From: Pseudomonas saxonica
GTDB lineage: Bacteria; Pseudomonadota; Gammaproteobacteria; Pseudomonadales; Pseudomonadaceae
DNA length: 49,808 nucleotides
Assembly: GCF_007858365.1 (NCBI RefSeq)
Contig: NZ_VFIO01000017.1
Span: 1-49,808, forward strand
Reading direction: 5' to 3'
A program made the position numbers and the translations under genes. The notes below the pieces were generated by a model, which saw nothing but the letters and a program-made list of their open reading frames with translations, did no database searches and was not told the DNA's origin. This document shows, piece after piece, positions 1 to 9,024 of this stretch. Within the stretch, counting starts at the first letter, position 1, and the number at the start of each line of letters is the position of its first letter.

Positions 1-800
1 GCTCGTCATTCATGACGGTTTCGGTGGTGCTGTCGAAGTCGCGGGTGCGGAACTCGACGTTGTTCATGCGCGAGCTATTGACGTTCTTGAACCAGTCTCG
101 TGTGTAGATCTGCCCCCAGGGGTCGTGCTGGGTGCCGCCGGAACCGGAGATTTTGTTGTAACCCTGTGCGCTTTCCTGTTCTTCAGCCAGGCGGTTTATT
201 TCGGCGTTTTCGTCTTGCCATTCCTTGAGGCGCAGGGCGGCTTTTGCCACGAAAACCGGGTCGTAGCTGGGGGATTTGTTTTTGCGCAGGTACTCAGCCA
301 GCAGCAGGTCTTGACCGAGCAAGCCGATTTTTTGCAGATTTTGGGTGCGGCGTTTATCCAGGCGAAACACTTCGTTGTCGGCAGCGCTGCCGTTCATGAT
401 TCCCGAGCCCAAGGCAGTGCCGCCTGAGCCGCCGAGGCCGATGCCGGGCAGGGTTTTTTCAACGAAATCGGCCAGCACATTACGCCACACCAGGACTCGC
501 ACAGTGAGGCCTTGCTTGCCTTTGGCTGCCAGTAAGTCACCCACTCGCAAGCCGCCGGGGCGCTTGAGGCGCATGGCCGGGTCAAAGCCCCAGGTGATGA
601 TGTCGACACTGTGCCGGGCGTTTTCGATAGCGTCATGAACCGCGCCAAAGGCAGCTTGGCCGTTGACCAGCGGCTCGGTGAGCACTCCGGCGCGGGGCGG
701 GTAATAGGAGGTGTTGGCGAACCAGTCCATCGTCAGGTTGATGGGCTCGTTGGAGTTTGGATCGATCCGGAACGATTCGGGGGAGTAGGGATAGCTCATG
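1..800 (-). CDS. phospholipase D-like protein, N-terminal part (probable type VI secretion effector), cut by window edge
   Basis: The minus strand is open from an ATG at 800 to the left edge (266 codons, no stop). A GAGGAG ribosome site lies about 9 nt before the ATG. The N-terminus begins MSYPYSPESFRIDPN, followed by a segment with VDIITWGFDPAMRL and VRVLVWRN. This is typical of the first half of the PLD fold in large bacterial phospholipase D effectors linked to VgrG/type VI secretion. The HKD catalytic motifs would lie beyond the edge and cannot be seen, and no signal peptide is visible. The family call is from recalled similarity. The effector role is inferred, and no VgrG or immunity gene is in view. 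Confidence 0.6.
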
Positions 801-1491
801 TACCCGGCTCCTCGTTGGCGAAGGGCTGTGCAGGCGGTTGTTCGAGCGGGGATGTAGCTTTCGGGATGAATGGAAGCCGGGACAGTGAGCGAGGCATAGA
901 GATTCCTTGCGCGAGGGAGGTCTGAATCGGGTCAGAACTCAGTAGGGCGCGAAGGTAACAACCACAGATGCACGCTGGATGTAGGACACCTCTGGTGATT
1001 CAAAGGCCAAGAGCGGGAGTTGCGTAGGATTAATCGAGTATTGGATGGGATTAATGAGTGATTGGCGATGGATTTATGACGTCAGCGCCACCGATCGCAG
1101 CCTTCGTTCCTCGACAGCGGCTACAAGAGCAAGAGCGTAAGGGCGCTTTTGATTTGGCTTTTGATCTTGATCTGCCGCCCCTTCGGGAGGCCGAGCTCGC
1201 CTAGGCTGGCTCGGCACCACCATGACAGCACCTGCGTTCAGCCATCCTGTGATGGGCCTGAGTGTCGTCCCCACTGTTTCAGTGGCGGCAGTGAGAGAGT
1301 TAAAAACTCAAAATTAAAAGCTGGTTTTCCCTCACTTGAATTCGGGAATTTCGTACGTGTTTGCCCCGAGTAAACGAGCGCTGCGCACTCGGACGTCGCC
1401 TGCGGCAACTGCTACGGGTAGTGAGCGCTCGCAGGTGCTGATTATCAACTAGAGTTCCCTCCACTCATCCACAGACACGAGAGGGATTTTC
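801..1491. other. long intergenic region with dispersed REP-like repeats
   Basis: No convincing gene is visible in these ~690 bp between two divergent genes. It contains GC-rich dispersed-repeat fragments: a CGCAGCCTTCG...CAGCGGCTACA unit near 1096-1126 and a hairpin with arms GCCGAGC/GCTCGGC around 1191-1226. A further CGCCTGCGGCAACTGCTACGG unit lies near 1398. Related units recur at 30311-30405 and 34557-34587. An A/T-rich stretch around 1300-1340 could hold the crcB promoter. I looked for a fluoride riboswitch and did not find its conserved 3' segment. Confidence 0.5.
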
Positions 1492-1872
1492 ATGACTGCA
1501 CTGGACGTTTTTTGGGTCGGATTGGGAGGCGGCCTCGGCTCGCTGTTGCGCTGGTGGATCGGCCTGCGCGTCGGGCAGTTTTATAAGGGGCCATTTCCGC
1601 TGGGGACGTTTTTGATCAACGTGAGCGGTGCCTTTGTCATCGGCTATTTGAGCATTCTGTTCACGGTCGATTGGCGGGACCGCTACGGCGACTTCATGAA
1701 CGCCGCCGTGCTCACCGGCATCCTCGGCGGCTACACCACCTTTAGCAGCATGCAACTGGATGCCGCCAAACTGGCCAAGGCCAAAGACCGCGCATGGGCC
1801 GCCGGTTATTTGATTATCTCGGTGCTGGTCGGTCTGGCCGCCGCCGCATTCGGCGCCTGGCTGGCGCGCTGA
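1492..1872 (+). CDS. crcB: fluoride channel subunit CrcB (first copy)
   Basis: A 126-residue, four-helix membrane protein of the CrcB/Fluc family, which exports fluoride from the cytoplasm as a dual-topology dimer. Visible signatures are GGGLGSLLRWWIG at the N-terminus, GTFLINVSGAFVIG in helix 2 and LGGYTTFSSMQLDA in helix 3, which holds the conserved TTFSS pore motif. GAGAGGG precedes the ATG. A second, different crcB starts 16 nt after its stop, so the pair is probably cotranscribed and may form a heteromeric channel, as known in species with two crcB genes. Length is normal for the family. Confidence 0.9.
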   Translation: MTALDVFWVGLGGGLGSLLRWWIGLRVGQFYKGPFPLGTFLINVSGAFVIGYLSILFTVDWRDRYGDFMNAAVLTGILGGYTTFSSMQLDAAKLAKAKDRAWAAGYLIISVLVGLAAAAFGAWLAR

Positions 1873-1888
1873 CTCTGGAGTTATCGTT

Positions 1889-2293
1889 ATGTTGAATCTG
1901 ATCATTCTGATCTTCGTAGGCGGCGCGTTTGGCGCCATGTGCCGAGAGTTTGTGATGCTGTCAGTGCCGCGTCTGGCCGATGGCTTTCCTATGGATATTT
2001 TTGTCGCCAATATCGTCGCGGCCTTTTTGCTGGGTGTCGCCACTTCGCTGTTCAAGAGCAATCGCATCAATCAGTACGTGCACGTGATGGTCGGTACCGG
2101 GATCATGGGCGGCTTGTCGACGTTCTCAAGCTTTGTGTTCGGCGCCGTTGAAATGATGAAAGATCCAGGCAGTGTGTTTGTTTCAATCTGCTATCTGGTC
2201 ATCAGCCTGTTGATCGGGTTTGCCGCGGTCGAACTGGGCCTTCTGGCGGGGGCCAAGGTGTCGCCTTTACCCGACGCCGATGCTTCGCACTGA
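1889..2293 (+). CDS. crcB: fluoride channel subunit CrcB (second copy)
   Basis: A 134-residue CrcB/Fluc paralogue, clearly diverged from its upstream neighbour. It shows GGAFGAMCREFV at the N-terminus, DIFVANIVAAFLLG in helix 2 and MGGLSTFSSFVFGAVEM in helix 3, keeping the STFSS pore motif. CTGGAG lies upstream of the ATG. It closes the two-gene unit and is followed 13 nt later by a strong intrinsic terminator. Fluoride export is the family function; heterodimer formation with the first copy is inferred. Confidence 0.9.
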   Translation: MLNLIILIFVGGAFGAMCREFVMLSVPRLADGFPMDIFVANIVAAFLLGVATSLFKSNRINQYVHVMVGTGIMGGLSTFSSFVFGAVEMMKDPGSVFVSICYLVISLLIGFAAVELGLLAGAKVSPLPDADASH

Positions 2294-2305
2294 GGTAACA
2301 GGCAC

Positions 2306-2337
2306 AAAAAAACCCTCGACAGTCGAGGGTTTTTTTA
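2306..2337. terminator. bidirectional intrinsic terminator between crcB and kch
   Basis: CCCTCGA and TCGAGGG arms (2313-2319 and 2323-2329) flank a 3-nt loop. A run of A's lies on the left and a run of T's on the right, so it can end transcripts on both strands. It lies between the convergent crcB pair and the potassium channel gene. Confidence 0.9.
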
Positions 2338-2353
2338 TGTCGCCGCGAAGGCT

Positions 2354-3529
2354 TTAGGCGAGTGAGGTGCGCTTGCCAAAGAACATTTCGGTGATCAGGT
2401 CGTTGTTGATTTGATCGCCGTGCAAGGTCCGCACCAGCAGTTCGCTGCCCAGCAGCGGCAACGACAGCACCATGGTCGGGTTGACGCGTTTGACCTTGGG
2501 CATGTTGCGGGTTTCGTTGACCAGGGCAATCACTTGGGTATCGTCGCCAGCCACTTCTTTGGCCGCCAGAATGGTGAAGACGTTTTCAGCATCGCTATCA
2601 CCCAGGGTCACGATGTATTTGGCATCCGCCGCACCGGCCAGTTTGAGGGTGGAGGCTGCGGATGGGTCGCCCTCGATAAGGTCGGCGTGCTCCGGCAGGT
2701 CATGCTGGCTGCCGGTGGCTGCTACGACGGTGACGTGCTCACCGCGATCAGTCAGGCCTTTGTAGACGTTTTGGGCCAGTGAACCAACGCCGACGAGGAT
2801 GTAGTGATTTTTACGGGCCATGTGGGTAATCCTGCCTTTTACGATTCGTTGGATGTTGTTGCTGATCAGCGGGCCGGCGATGGACGCCACCGAGATCGCG
2901 AAGATGGTGATGCCCAGAATGATCACGGTAAGGGTGAAAAAGCGGGCATCGGTGGTGTGCGGCACGATATCGCCGAAGCCTACTGTCGACATCACTACAA
3001 TGGCGAAGTAGAACGCTGAGGGCAGGTCCGTCACCTCAGGCGCGAACTGGTCGCCAAGGTACAGGGTGCCAAGCGTGCTGTAGACGATCAGGGAGGCGAT
3101 GCTGACGATCGCAAAAAAGCTGCCTGTCGCCAGGCTGTAATGGTCGAATCTGCGTCAAAACCAGCCCAGTACGGCAATGGTGAAGATCGAGAAAAAAGTC
3201 ACGCCATCGGGCTTTTTCAGAATGAAAATATCCACGCACACGGTGGCAATCAGCAGCAGCAGGGCGAAGAACCAAGCGATCCGCGATTTGATTAAAAGCC
3301 CAAGCGACATCAGCAGCAGCACGAAGCCCACCACGAAGCCCGGGATCTCAAGCAAGGCCAGAAAGCTGAGCGCTTCTTTCCAGGTACTGAAATTACCCCC
3401 CGCGGCATTGGAGTGGGCTACGCCACGCTGCAATACGGGCAGGAAGAGTAGGAAGCCATTGAGTGCCACCAGAAAGGCGACCCCGTAGGCAAACGAAAAT
3501 CGTGCTTTTACGTCCTGTATTAAAGTCAT
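2354..3529 (-). pseudogene. kch: Kch-type potassium channel, broken by one in-frame TGA
   Basis: Read as one frame from the ATG at 3529 to the stop at 2354 this is a 391-codon gene with a single internal TGA at 3155-3157. The first part (124 residues) has several hydrophobic segments and ends GWF-stop. In the same frame, translation resumes RRFDHYSL, reaches the selectivity filter STVGFGD, a pore helix and then a RCK-type ligand-binding domain (HYILVGVGSLAQNVYKGL). The context GWF-x-RRF suggests a TGG (Trp) to TGA change. No frameshift is needed. Either the channel is lost, or a C-terminal product from a downstream start (for example 3034) is made. A sequencing error is possible. Confidence 0.85.
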
Positions 3530-3604
3530 AATTCCTACGACGCGTCTGTGAAGGGGTGAGGGGAGTGTAGGTCAGCTTTATTGGCCTGCCACTGGCAGGT
3601 CAGC

Positions 3605-4666
3605 TCACGCGGCATTGGCGGGCAACCGGTCGTAGCCGCGCAGATAATAATTGGCCGCTGACACCAGCCAGCACAGCACAAACAGGGCGATGATCCAGTA
3701 ACCGATTTCACCGAAGTTTTCGGTGATGGCATTGATCGGTGTCCAGACGCCGCCGGTGAGTTGCAGTTTGTCTGCGATCAGTCCCAGCGCTTCGATACCG
3801 CCAATGAACAACGCGACGACTACCGAGGCGGCGGTGATGGTGATGTTGTAGTAGAGCTTGCGGATCGGTTTGGAGAACGCCCAGCCGTAAGCGCCGATCA
3901 TGACAAAGTTGTCCAGTGAGTCGATCAACGCCATGCCCACGGCGAACAGCACCGGGAACACCATGATCGACCACAGGCTGATGCCGTGTGAGGCGCTGGT
4001 GGCGCTGATGCCCAGCAAACCGATTTCGGTGGCGGTGTCAAAACCCAGGCCGAACAGAAAGCCGACCGGGTACATGTGCCAGCTCTTGTTCACCAGGTTG
4101 AACAGTCGGCCAAAGATGCGCGCCATCAGGCCACCTTTGTTGGCCGTCAGCATGTCCAGTTCTTCCGGGGCCAGAGTCTGCCCTGCTTTGACCTGTTTGA
4201 ACTTCTTGTAGACCGAGATCAGGATCACCAGGTTGAGCAAGCCAAACAGCAGCAGGAATACGGACGAAACCAGCGTGCCGATCAGGCCGCCGGTTTCGTG
4301 GAACCACTCCATGTCATCCTTGAACGCCATGGCCGTGGCAGCAATCGCAAAGGAAGCCAGCACCACGATGGTGGAATGCCCCAGCGAAAACCAGGTGCCC
4401 ACGGCAATCGGCTTTTTACCCTGTTGCATGAGCTTGCGGGTCACGTTGTCGATGGCCGCGATATGGTCGGCATCCACGGCATGGCGCAAGCCAAAGCTGT
4501 AGGCCAGCAGGGCGGTGCCCATCAGTACCGGGTTGCTGCCGAACTCGATAAAGGCCCAGGCCCAGGCGAGCACGTTGGCGGCTACCAGGCCGATCAACAA
4601 GTAAATCGCCCGGCGTGTAGTGCTGGTGGGCTCGAAGGGGGCGGATAACTGAGCGATGGCTGTCAT
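3605..4666 (-). CDS. nixA: NiCoT-family nickel permease (NixA/HoxN type)
   Basis: A 353-residue membrane protein with the signature motifs of the nickel/cobalt transporter family: RHAVDADHIAAIDN in helix 2, FSLGHSTIVV in helix 3, LGFDTATEIGLL in helix 5 and GMALIDSLDN in helix 6. It imports Ni2+ across the inner membrane, the metal of the urease active site. It is the last gene of the minus-strand urease locus, 28 nt after the urea transporter, which supports a nickel-supply role. A hairpin with CCTGCC/GGCAGG arms just after the stop (around 3585-3600) may be a weak terminator. Confidence 0.9.
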   Translation of the reverse strand: MTAIAQLSAPFEPTSTTRRAIYLLIGLVAANVLAWAWAFIEFGSNPVLMGTALLAYSFGLRHAVDADHIAAIDNVTRKLMQQGKKPIAVGTWFSLGHSTIVVLASFAIAATAMAFKDDMEWFHETGGLIGTLVSSVFLLLFGLLNLVILISVYKKFKQVKAGQTLAPEELDMLTANKGGLMARIFGRLFNLVNKSWHMYPVGFLFGLGFDTATEIGLLGISATSASHGISLWSIMVFPVLFAVGMALIDSLDNFVMIGAYGWAFSKPIRKLYYNITITAASVVVALFIGGIEALGLIADKLQLTGGVWTPINAITENFGEIGYWIIALFVLCWLVSAANYYLRGYDRLPANAA

Positions 4667-4694
4667 GACGTGATTCCTGAAAATGTCGCAAATG

Positions 4695-5687
4695 TTATTG
4701 GCGGTGGGCTGGCATCACGTCTTTGTTCGGCACCAGGAACAGCCAGGAGGTGAGCACAAAGGGCATGGTCAGGGTCGGAATGCCAGCAGGGGTCAACACG
4801 GTATTCATGGCGCCTTGCACAAAGACAGTGAAAATCACGCCGACGACCGTATAAATCAGCACGCGCCAACTCGGCGTGTTGAAAGTCGAGCCCAGGGCAA
4901 TGGCGGTGAGCACGGCGCTGAAAGCGTACATGCCGTTGTTGACACTGGCTTGGTCGGCGCCCAATACCATCGCCGTGAGTACTGCCAGTAGGGTGCCGCA
5001 TATGGCGAACACAGCGGCCCACAGCGATTCCACAGCCAAGCCGATCAGAAACAGCACGCTGGCGATCACGCTGCTGATCAGAAAGACCTCAGAGATGCCA
5101 AACAGGGTGCTGTGCAAAAACTGCGAGGCTGTATATGCCAGCTCGCTGTCCTGTACCAGCGGATGAGCCAGGGCCGGTGTTGGCAGTGCGCTGCCATCCA
5201 GACCGGTGAAGGCATAGCTGGCCAGCAGCATGGCCCAGGTCACCAGCACAAAGGGGGCGGTGAGGGCGGCGACTTTCCAGGTTTTGAGGATGTCGGCAAT
5301 GCAGATCATGACGATAACCGAAACGATGCTGCCTAAAATGATGCACAGCCACAGCATCGGCGTGGGGGCCAGAAATGTCGGCAACGCAGCGCCGACCAGA
5401 CAGCCGTTGTAGCCGTAAAGACCGGACTTCCAGGAGGCGCGGTCCTTGAGGTGCATACCGAACAAAGTGGCGACGATGGTGCCCAGTAAACAGCCGAAGG
5501 CCATCGCCGGGTTGCCTTCGCCAAAGCCGCCCACAAAGATCGCGGCAAAGAAAAACAGGCCCGTCAGCGGGTTGTTCTGGAACATGACCTGGGCACACCC
5601 GCGCAACGTCACATCGATAAACTCAATGACGGGGTTTTGATTAGCCAGTTGGGACCACTTTGATGTTGAGGCTGAAGCAGCGTCCAT
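4695..5687 (-). CDS. yut: urea transporter (UT/Yut family)
   Basis: A very hydrophobic 330-residue protein of the urea transporter family. It has the repeated UT-type segments FFFAAIFVGGFGEGNPAMAF (N-terminal half) and LFLIGLAVESLWAAVFAICG (C-terminal half), plus GLYGYNGCLVGAALPTF. I chose the ATG at 5687 over the longer frame to 5759 because AAGAGGAAA lies just upstream of it and MDAASAS is a normal N-terminus. It sits between ureD and the nickel permease on the same strand, the arrangement I recall from Yersinia urease loci. Role: urea uptake for the adjacent urease. Confidence 0.85.
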   Translation of the reverse strand: MDAASASTSKWSQLANQNPVIEFIDVTLRGCAQVMFQNNPLTGLFFFAAIFVGGFGEGNPAMAFGCLLGTIVATLFGMHLKDRASWKSGLYGYNGCLVGAALPTFLAPTPMLWLCIILGSIVSVIVMICIADILKTWKVAALTAPFVLVTWAMLLASYAFTGLDGSALPTPALAHPLVQDSELAYTASQFLHSTLFGISEVFLISSVIASVLFLIGLAVESLWAAVFAICGTLLAVLTAMVLGADQASVNNGMYAFSAVLTAIALGSTFNTPSWRVLIYTVVGVIFTVFVQGAMNTVLTPAGIPTLTMPFVLTSWLFLVPNKDVMPAHRQ

Positions 5688-5786
5688 GGTGATTTCCTCT
5701 TGAGTTGACGTAACCCTGCGCCGTGTAGGGCATAGCTGCGGTATTGAATGCTTCTGCACCGTGACTTCTGCGTAGAGGGTTTACAC

Positions 5787-5803
5787 GAGGGCTGCGCCCT
5801 CGC
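5787..5803. repeat. short GC hairpin between ureD and the urea transporter gene
   Basis: CGAGGGC and GCCCTCG arms flank a 3-nt loop, in a 158-bp gap that also holds REP-like sequence. No T-run follows on the minus strand, so it is more likely an mRNA-stabilising or repeat structure than a terminator. Confidence 0.45.
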
Positions 5804-5845
5804 TCGCAGCCTCGTAAAACTCGTCAGCGACTACGTCGATGTTAT

Positions 5846-6811
5846 CTAACGCCACAAAAACTGCGGCTGTAACGTGCGTCCAAGAATTTCTTCGCGAGCC
5901 ACTTTCCAGAACTCGCGGATTTGCGCTTTGACTTCGCCACTGTCATTGCCCAGTACTTTGAAAATTAGCCCGCACTGGTTCGGCAAGCGAGTGACGCCGC
6001 TGGCCAGTCCGGCTTGCATGTCGAACAGCGCCGGAATGCGTTCGACAATGCGGTCGTGATGTTCTTGGGGGGTGAGCAGCACCACGTTGCCGAACACGTC
6101 AAAGGTTTGCATCACGCCAATGGCATCCAGGCTTTCATGCTTGGGTTCCAGTACGTATTTCTCGACAAACAGTTCCTTGCCTTCAAGGTTTTCGGCTCTG
6201 ACCCGCGAGGAATACACGTCAAAGCCAAAGCGCTCGTCGACATGGTGATACTTGCGCCCCGACATCAGCACTTCGCAGTAAATCGCCGTCGCAGTGGGGT
6301 GGATCTTGATCTGCGTGTCGGTGATAAACCGTGAATCACGGTGCGGGATCAGTGGGTCAGGCATAAATTCCAGATAGCCGTTTTCCTCAACCCGAAAGTG
6401 CTGGATCTGCGACGCATAGTTGGCATTCATCGAATGCACTTTGGTCGCTGACTGGGTGGTGACATGCCCGCAGGCGCCCGGCCCCACGTTAACGTCGGTG
6501 GCCAGACGGTCGCCTTGCAGGATGCAGCCCGAGGTGGAAATCATGGTGACGCAGGGCAGCTCGGGCATTTCCTCGTCCCAATACAACGCCCTTTGTACCA
6601 GCGACGGCACGCGCCGCTCCATGTCGGTCAGTTCGCTGCGATGGCCGCGTTTTTCGAAGCCAAGGCGCAAGTAACCACTTTTACCGACCGCGCCACTTTC
6701 CATCTGTGGCGGTTCGTTCTGATAGTTGGCAAGCTCTGGCGCTTCATTCCCCAAGGCGTGAGCGCGAATCCGTGAAGGCGTGTTCACGATGTTCTGGCTC
6801 TGCGCATTCAT
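5846..6811 (-). CDS. ureD: urease accessory protein UreD (UreH)
   Basis: A 321-residue UreD/UreH homologue, the scaffold that binds apo-urease and, with UreF and UreG, delivers nickel. Visible family features are GYLRLGFEKRG, the conserved TMISTSGCILQGDRL and GPGACGHVTTQSATKVH (a TTQSATK-type motif). EFMPDPLIPHRDSRF follows. Its ATG overlaps the ureG stop (6808-6811, ATGA), which implies translational coupling. Being last of the ure genes proper, after ureG, matches the ureABCEFGD order of Yersinia-type loci rather than the ureD-first order common in Pseudomonas. Confidence 0.93.
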   Translation of the reverse strand: MNAQSQNIVNTPSRIRAHALGNEAPELANYQNEPPQMESGAVGKSGYLRLGFEKRGHRSELTDMERRVPSLVQRALYWDEEMPELPCVTMISTSGCILQGDRLATDVNVGPGACGHVTTQSATKVHSMNANYASQIQHFRVEENGYLEFMPDPLIPHRDSRFITDTQIKIHPTATAIYCEVLMSGRKYHHVDERFGFDVYSSRVRAENLEGKELFVEKYVLEPKHESLDAIGVMQTFDVFGNVVLLTPQEHHDRIVERIPALFDMQAGLASGVTRLPNQCGLIFKVLGNDSGEVKAQIREFWKVAREEILGRTLQPQFLWR

Positions 6812-7455
6812 GCAGTGACCTCGCTCTTGGCCGCCGGTTTTTGCGCGAACAGGAACATGTGCTCAATCATGTCCACCAGTTCCTCGATGCCCTGACCGGT
6901 TTTGCAGTTGGTGAGGATGTAAGGGCGGGTGCCGCGCACCACTTTGGTGTCGCTTTCCATCACGTCCAGGCTGGCACCGACGTAAGGGGCGAGGTCGATT
7001 TTGTTGATCACCAGAATGTCGGCCTGCACCAGCCCCGGACCATTTTTGCGCGGGATTTTCTCGCCTTCGGCGACATCGATCACGTAGACGTAAAAGTCGG
7101 CCAGCGCCGGGCTGAAGGTCAGCGTCAGGTTATCGCCGCCGCTTTCAATCATGATCAGATCGCTGTCAGGGAACTTCTCTTCCATTTCCTCGACCGCCGC
7201 AATATTCATGCTCGGGTCTTCACGCACGGCAGTGTGCGGGCAGGCACCCGTTTCTACACCGAGAATCTTGTCTTCGTCGAGAATGCCTTTGAGGGTACGT
7301 TTGACCTGTTTGGCGTCTTCGGTGGTAACGATGTCGTTAGTGATGATCAGTGGCTTGTAGCCACGCTTGATCAGAATCGGTGTGATCACTTCGATGATCG
7401 CGGTTTTGCCTGAACCGACCGGGCCGCCAATACCAATACGGGTAATCTTTTTCAC
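6808..7455 (-). CDS. ureG: urease accessory GTPase UreG
   Basis: A 215-residue SIMIBI-class GTPase that powers nickel insertion into urease. It shows the P-loop GGPVGSGKT, the metal-binding region ETGACPHTAVREDPS (Cys-Pro-His), ESGGDNLT for the switch region and NKIDLAPY for guanine specificity. The start is a GTG at 7455 with AAGGAACGTCCT immediately upstream; length and N-terminus are normal for UreG. The stop overlaps the ureD start by 4 nt. The next gene upstream, ureF, ends 67 nt away. Confidence 0.95.
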   Translation of the reverse strand: MKKITRIGIGGPVGSGKTAIIEVITPILIKRGYKPLIITNDIVTTEDAKQVKRTLKGILDEDKILGVETGACPHTAVREDPSMNIAAVEEMEEKFPDSDLIMIESGGDNLTLTFSPALADFYVYVIDVAEGEKIPRKNGPGLVQADILVINKIDLAPYVGASLDVMESDTKVVRGTRPYILTNCKTGQGIEELVDMIEHMFLFAQKPAAKSEVTA

Positions 7456-7522
7456 AGGACGTTCCTTAACAAAAATAGAAGCTGATTAAGCGTCGACACG
7501 GGTCAACGCGGGTCATCGGGTG

Positions 7523-8209
7523 TCAGTTCATAAACAGTCGTACGTGGGCTTTGACGTGAACGGCGGCGAGTACATCGACGATCGGCACGTAGGAAGACAT
7601 CTGTTCGATGTCACCGATTTCGGCAATGTCGCAGAATGATTCAATGTCGTGATTGAGCTCAAAGAGGATGTGTTGGGTGTCCAGGTGAGTGACCCGCATC
7701 AGGCGCATGGCGGCACTGAGAATGGTCATGGCTACACCGTACTGATGCATGACCGCGACTTCGCGGGCGCCAATGCCTTGAGTCGCCATCACCACTGCCT
7801 GCGTCACGGGGTAGGTGCCCGCCGCATTGCCTGCCTTGATTTGCTCCAGCCACCAGCGCACCAGCGGGGTCTCGACCACATGGATCGACATTTCCGCCAG
7901 TTTTTTGCCCATGCGCGTGGCCATCACGCGGCTTTCTTCGTTGAGCTTTCGATTATTCACGGCCCAGTCGGCCCGTAAAATTCCCTCGCGGTCACCGGCT
8001 ACGGCAGCTCGGTGCGCGGCGACGACGGCCATGCCATCGCAACTGGCGGCCTGTTTCAGAGCGGTCAGTACAAAGCCTTTTAGAGTTGCCACGTCGTGCA
8101 CGATGCCGGTTTGAACTGCGGATTCAACACCGTTGGAAAACGAGAACGCCCCCACCGGCAATACCGAGTCGCCGAACTGCATGATACGGATGAGATCTGC
8201 TGCCTTCAT
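7523..8209 (-). CDS. ureF: urease accessory protein UreF
   Basis: A 228-residue all-helical UreF, which bridges UreD and UreG and regulates UreG GTPase during urease maturation. Family sequence is seen at the N-terminus (MQFGDSVLPVGAFSFSNGVE) and in the C-terminal stretch RLMRVTHLDTQHILFEL. It lies 20 nt after ureE and 67 nt before ureG on the minus strand, in the canonical E-F-G order. No truncation or frame disruption is visible. Confidence 0.9.
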   Translation of the reverse strand: MKAADLIRIMQFGDSVLPVGAFSFSNGVESAVQTGIVHDVATLKGFVLTALKQAASCDGMAVVAAHRAAVAGDREGILRADWAVNNRKLNEESRVMATRMGKKLAEMSIHVVETPLVRWWLEQIKAGNAAGTYPVTQAVVMATQGIGAREVAVMHQYGVAMTILSAAMRLMRVTHLDTQHILFELNHDIESFCDIAEIGDIEQMSSYVPIVDVLAAVHVKAHVRLFMN

Positions 8210-8229
8210 GGTCGCGCCTTATGCCGGAG

Positions 8230-8940
8230 TCAGTGCTTATGGTCGTGATGCGTGTGGCCGTGGTCGTGACCATGTTCGTGTTCGTGGTCGTGATCGTGAC
8301 CATGGCTGTGACTAATGCCGTCACCGTGGCTGTGCAGGCCCTTGATTTTCAAGGCAGCAGCGTCAAGTTTGTCTTGCGGGCTGGCCACGTGGACGTGGGT
8401 GTCGGTCTCTTCGGCACCGCCAAACAGCAGGCGCGCTTCGGAGGTGGTGAGCAGAGGCAGGATTTGCGCGCCGCCGATAAAGGCGTAGGGCAAATGCTCG
8501 AAACCGTGTGTGCGCATCACCGAGTCCATCATTTTGGTTTCAACGGTCAGCGGGATGTACACCTCGTTGTTCTTGGTGACGGCTTTCCAATGTTGATTGC
8601 CCAGGGCGTGACCCAGTTCGAAGCAGGTCTTGATCAACACGTCCACAGGCTGTTGTTTGAGTTCTTTGAGGTCAATGACCATCACGTCCCGCAGGTTCAG
8701 TTGCACGACCACCGCGGTGCGGGTGGCGTCGTCCCAGAGCAGCACGTCGCCGTCGGACAGCACGACGTTGCGTTCCAGTGAAATGCCGAGGTCACGGCCA
8801 CCTTGACTGGTACGCCGGCAACGGCTTTTTTGCGCTTCACGCTGGTCCAGCACCAGTACATCGACGGTTGCACCTTCAAGCTTGTGTTGCCAGGCCGGGT
8901 CTTTCTTGACGTTACCCAGAATGTGTTCAATCAAAATCAC
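8230..8940 (-). CDS. ureE: urease accessory metallochaperone UreE with long His-rich tail
   Basis: A 236-residue UreE, a dimeric nickel chaperone that hands Ni2+ to the UreDFG-apourease complex. The core carries RTSQGGRDLGISLERN (peptide-binding domain) and a metallochaperone domain with LGHALGNQHWKA. The last ~35 residues (coded by 8230-8335) form a tail with about 16 histidines alternating with Asp, Gly and Glu, including SHSHGHDHDHEHEHGHDHGH. Such tails store nickel in other species. The alternating CAT/CAC-GAC codons make the DNA here low in complexity. Confidence 0.93.
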   Translation of the reverse strand: MILIEHILGNVKKDPAWQHKLEGATVDVLVLDQREAQKSRCRRTSQGGRDLGISLERNVVLSDGDVLLWDDATRTAVVVQLNLRDVMVIDLKELKQQPVDVLIKTCFELGHALGNQHWKAVTKNNEVYIPLTVETKMMDSVMRTHGFEHLPYAFIGGAQILPLLTTSEARLLFGGAEETDTHVHVASPQDKLDAAALKIKGLHSHGDGISHSHGHDHDHEHEHGHDHGHTHHDHKH

Positions 8941-9024
8941 GTTGCAAACTCCTTCCTTGATTATGTGCCAGGACCGCCCTACGCAGCAGGTGCATTCCTG
9001 CTGTGTAGAGCTCCCGTTCAGGCG

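Noticed and set aside
1236..1491. Possible fluoride riboswitch upstream of crcB
   Set aside because: A GATGGGCCTG word near 1250 was suggestive, but the conserved stem order and the CUGAUGxCUCCUAC-type 3' segment are absent.
3155..3157. Selenocysteine codon in the potassium channel
   Set aside because: The position fits a Trp codon in the channel, there is no visible SECIS-like hairpin directly after it, and the family is not a selenoprotein.
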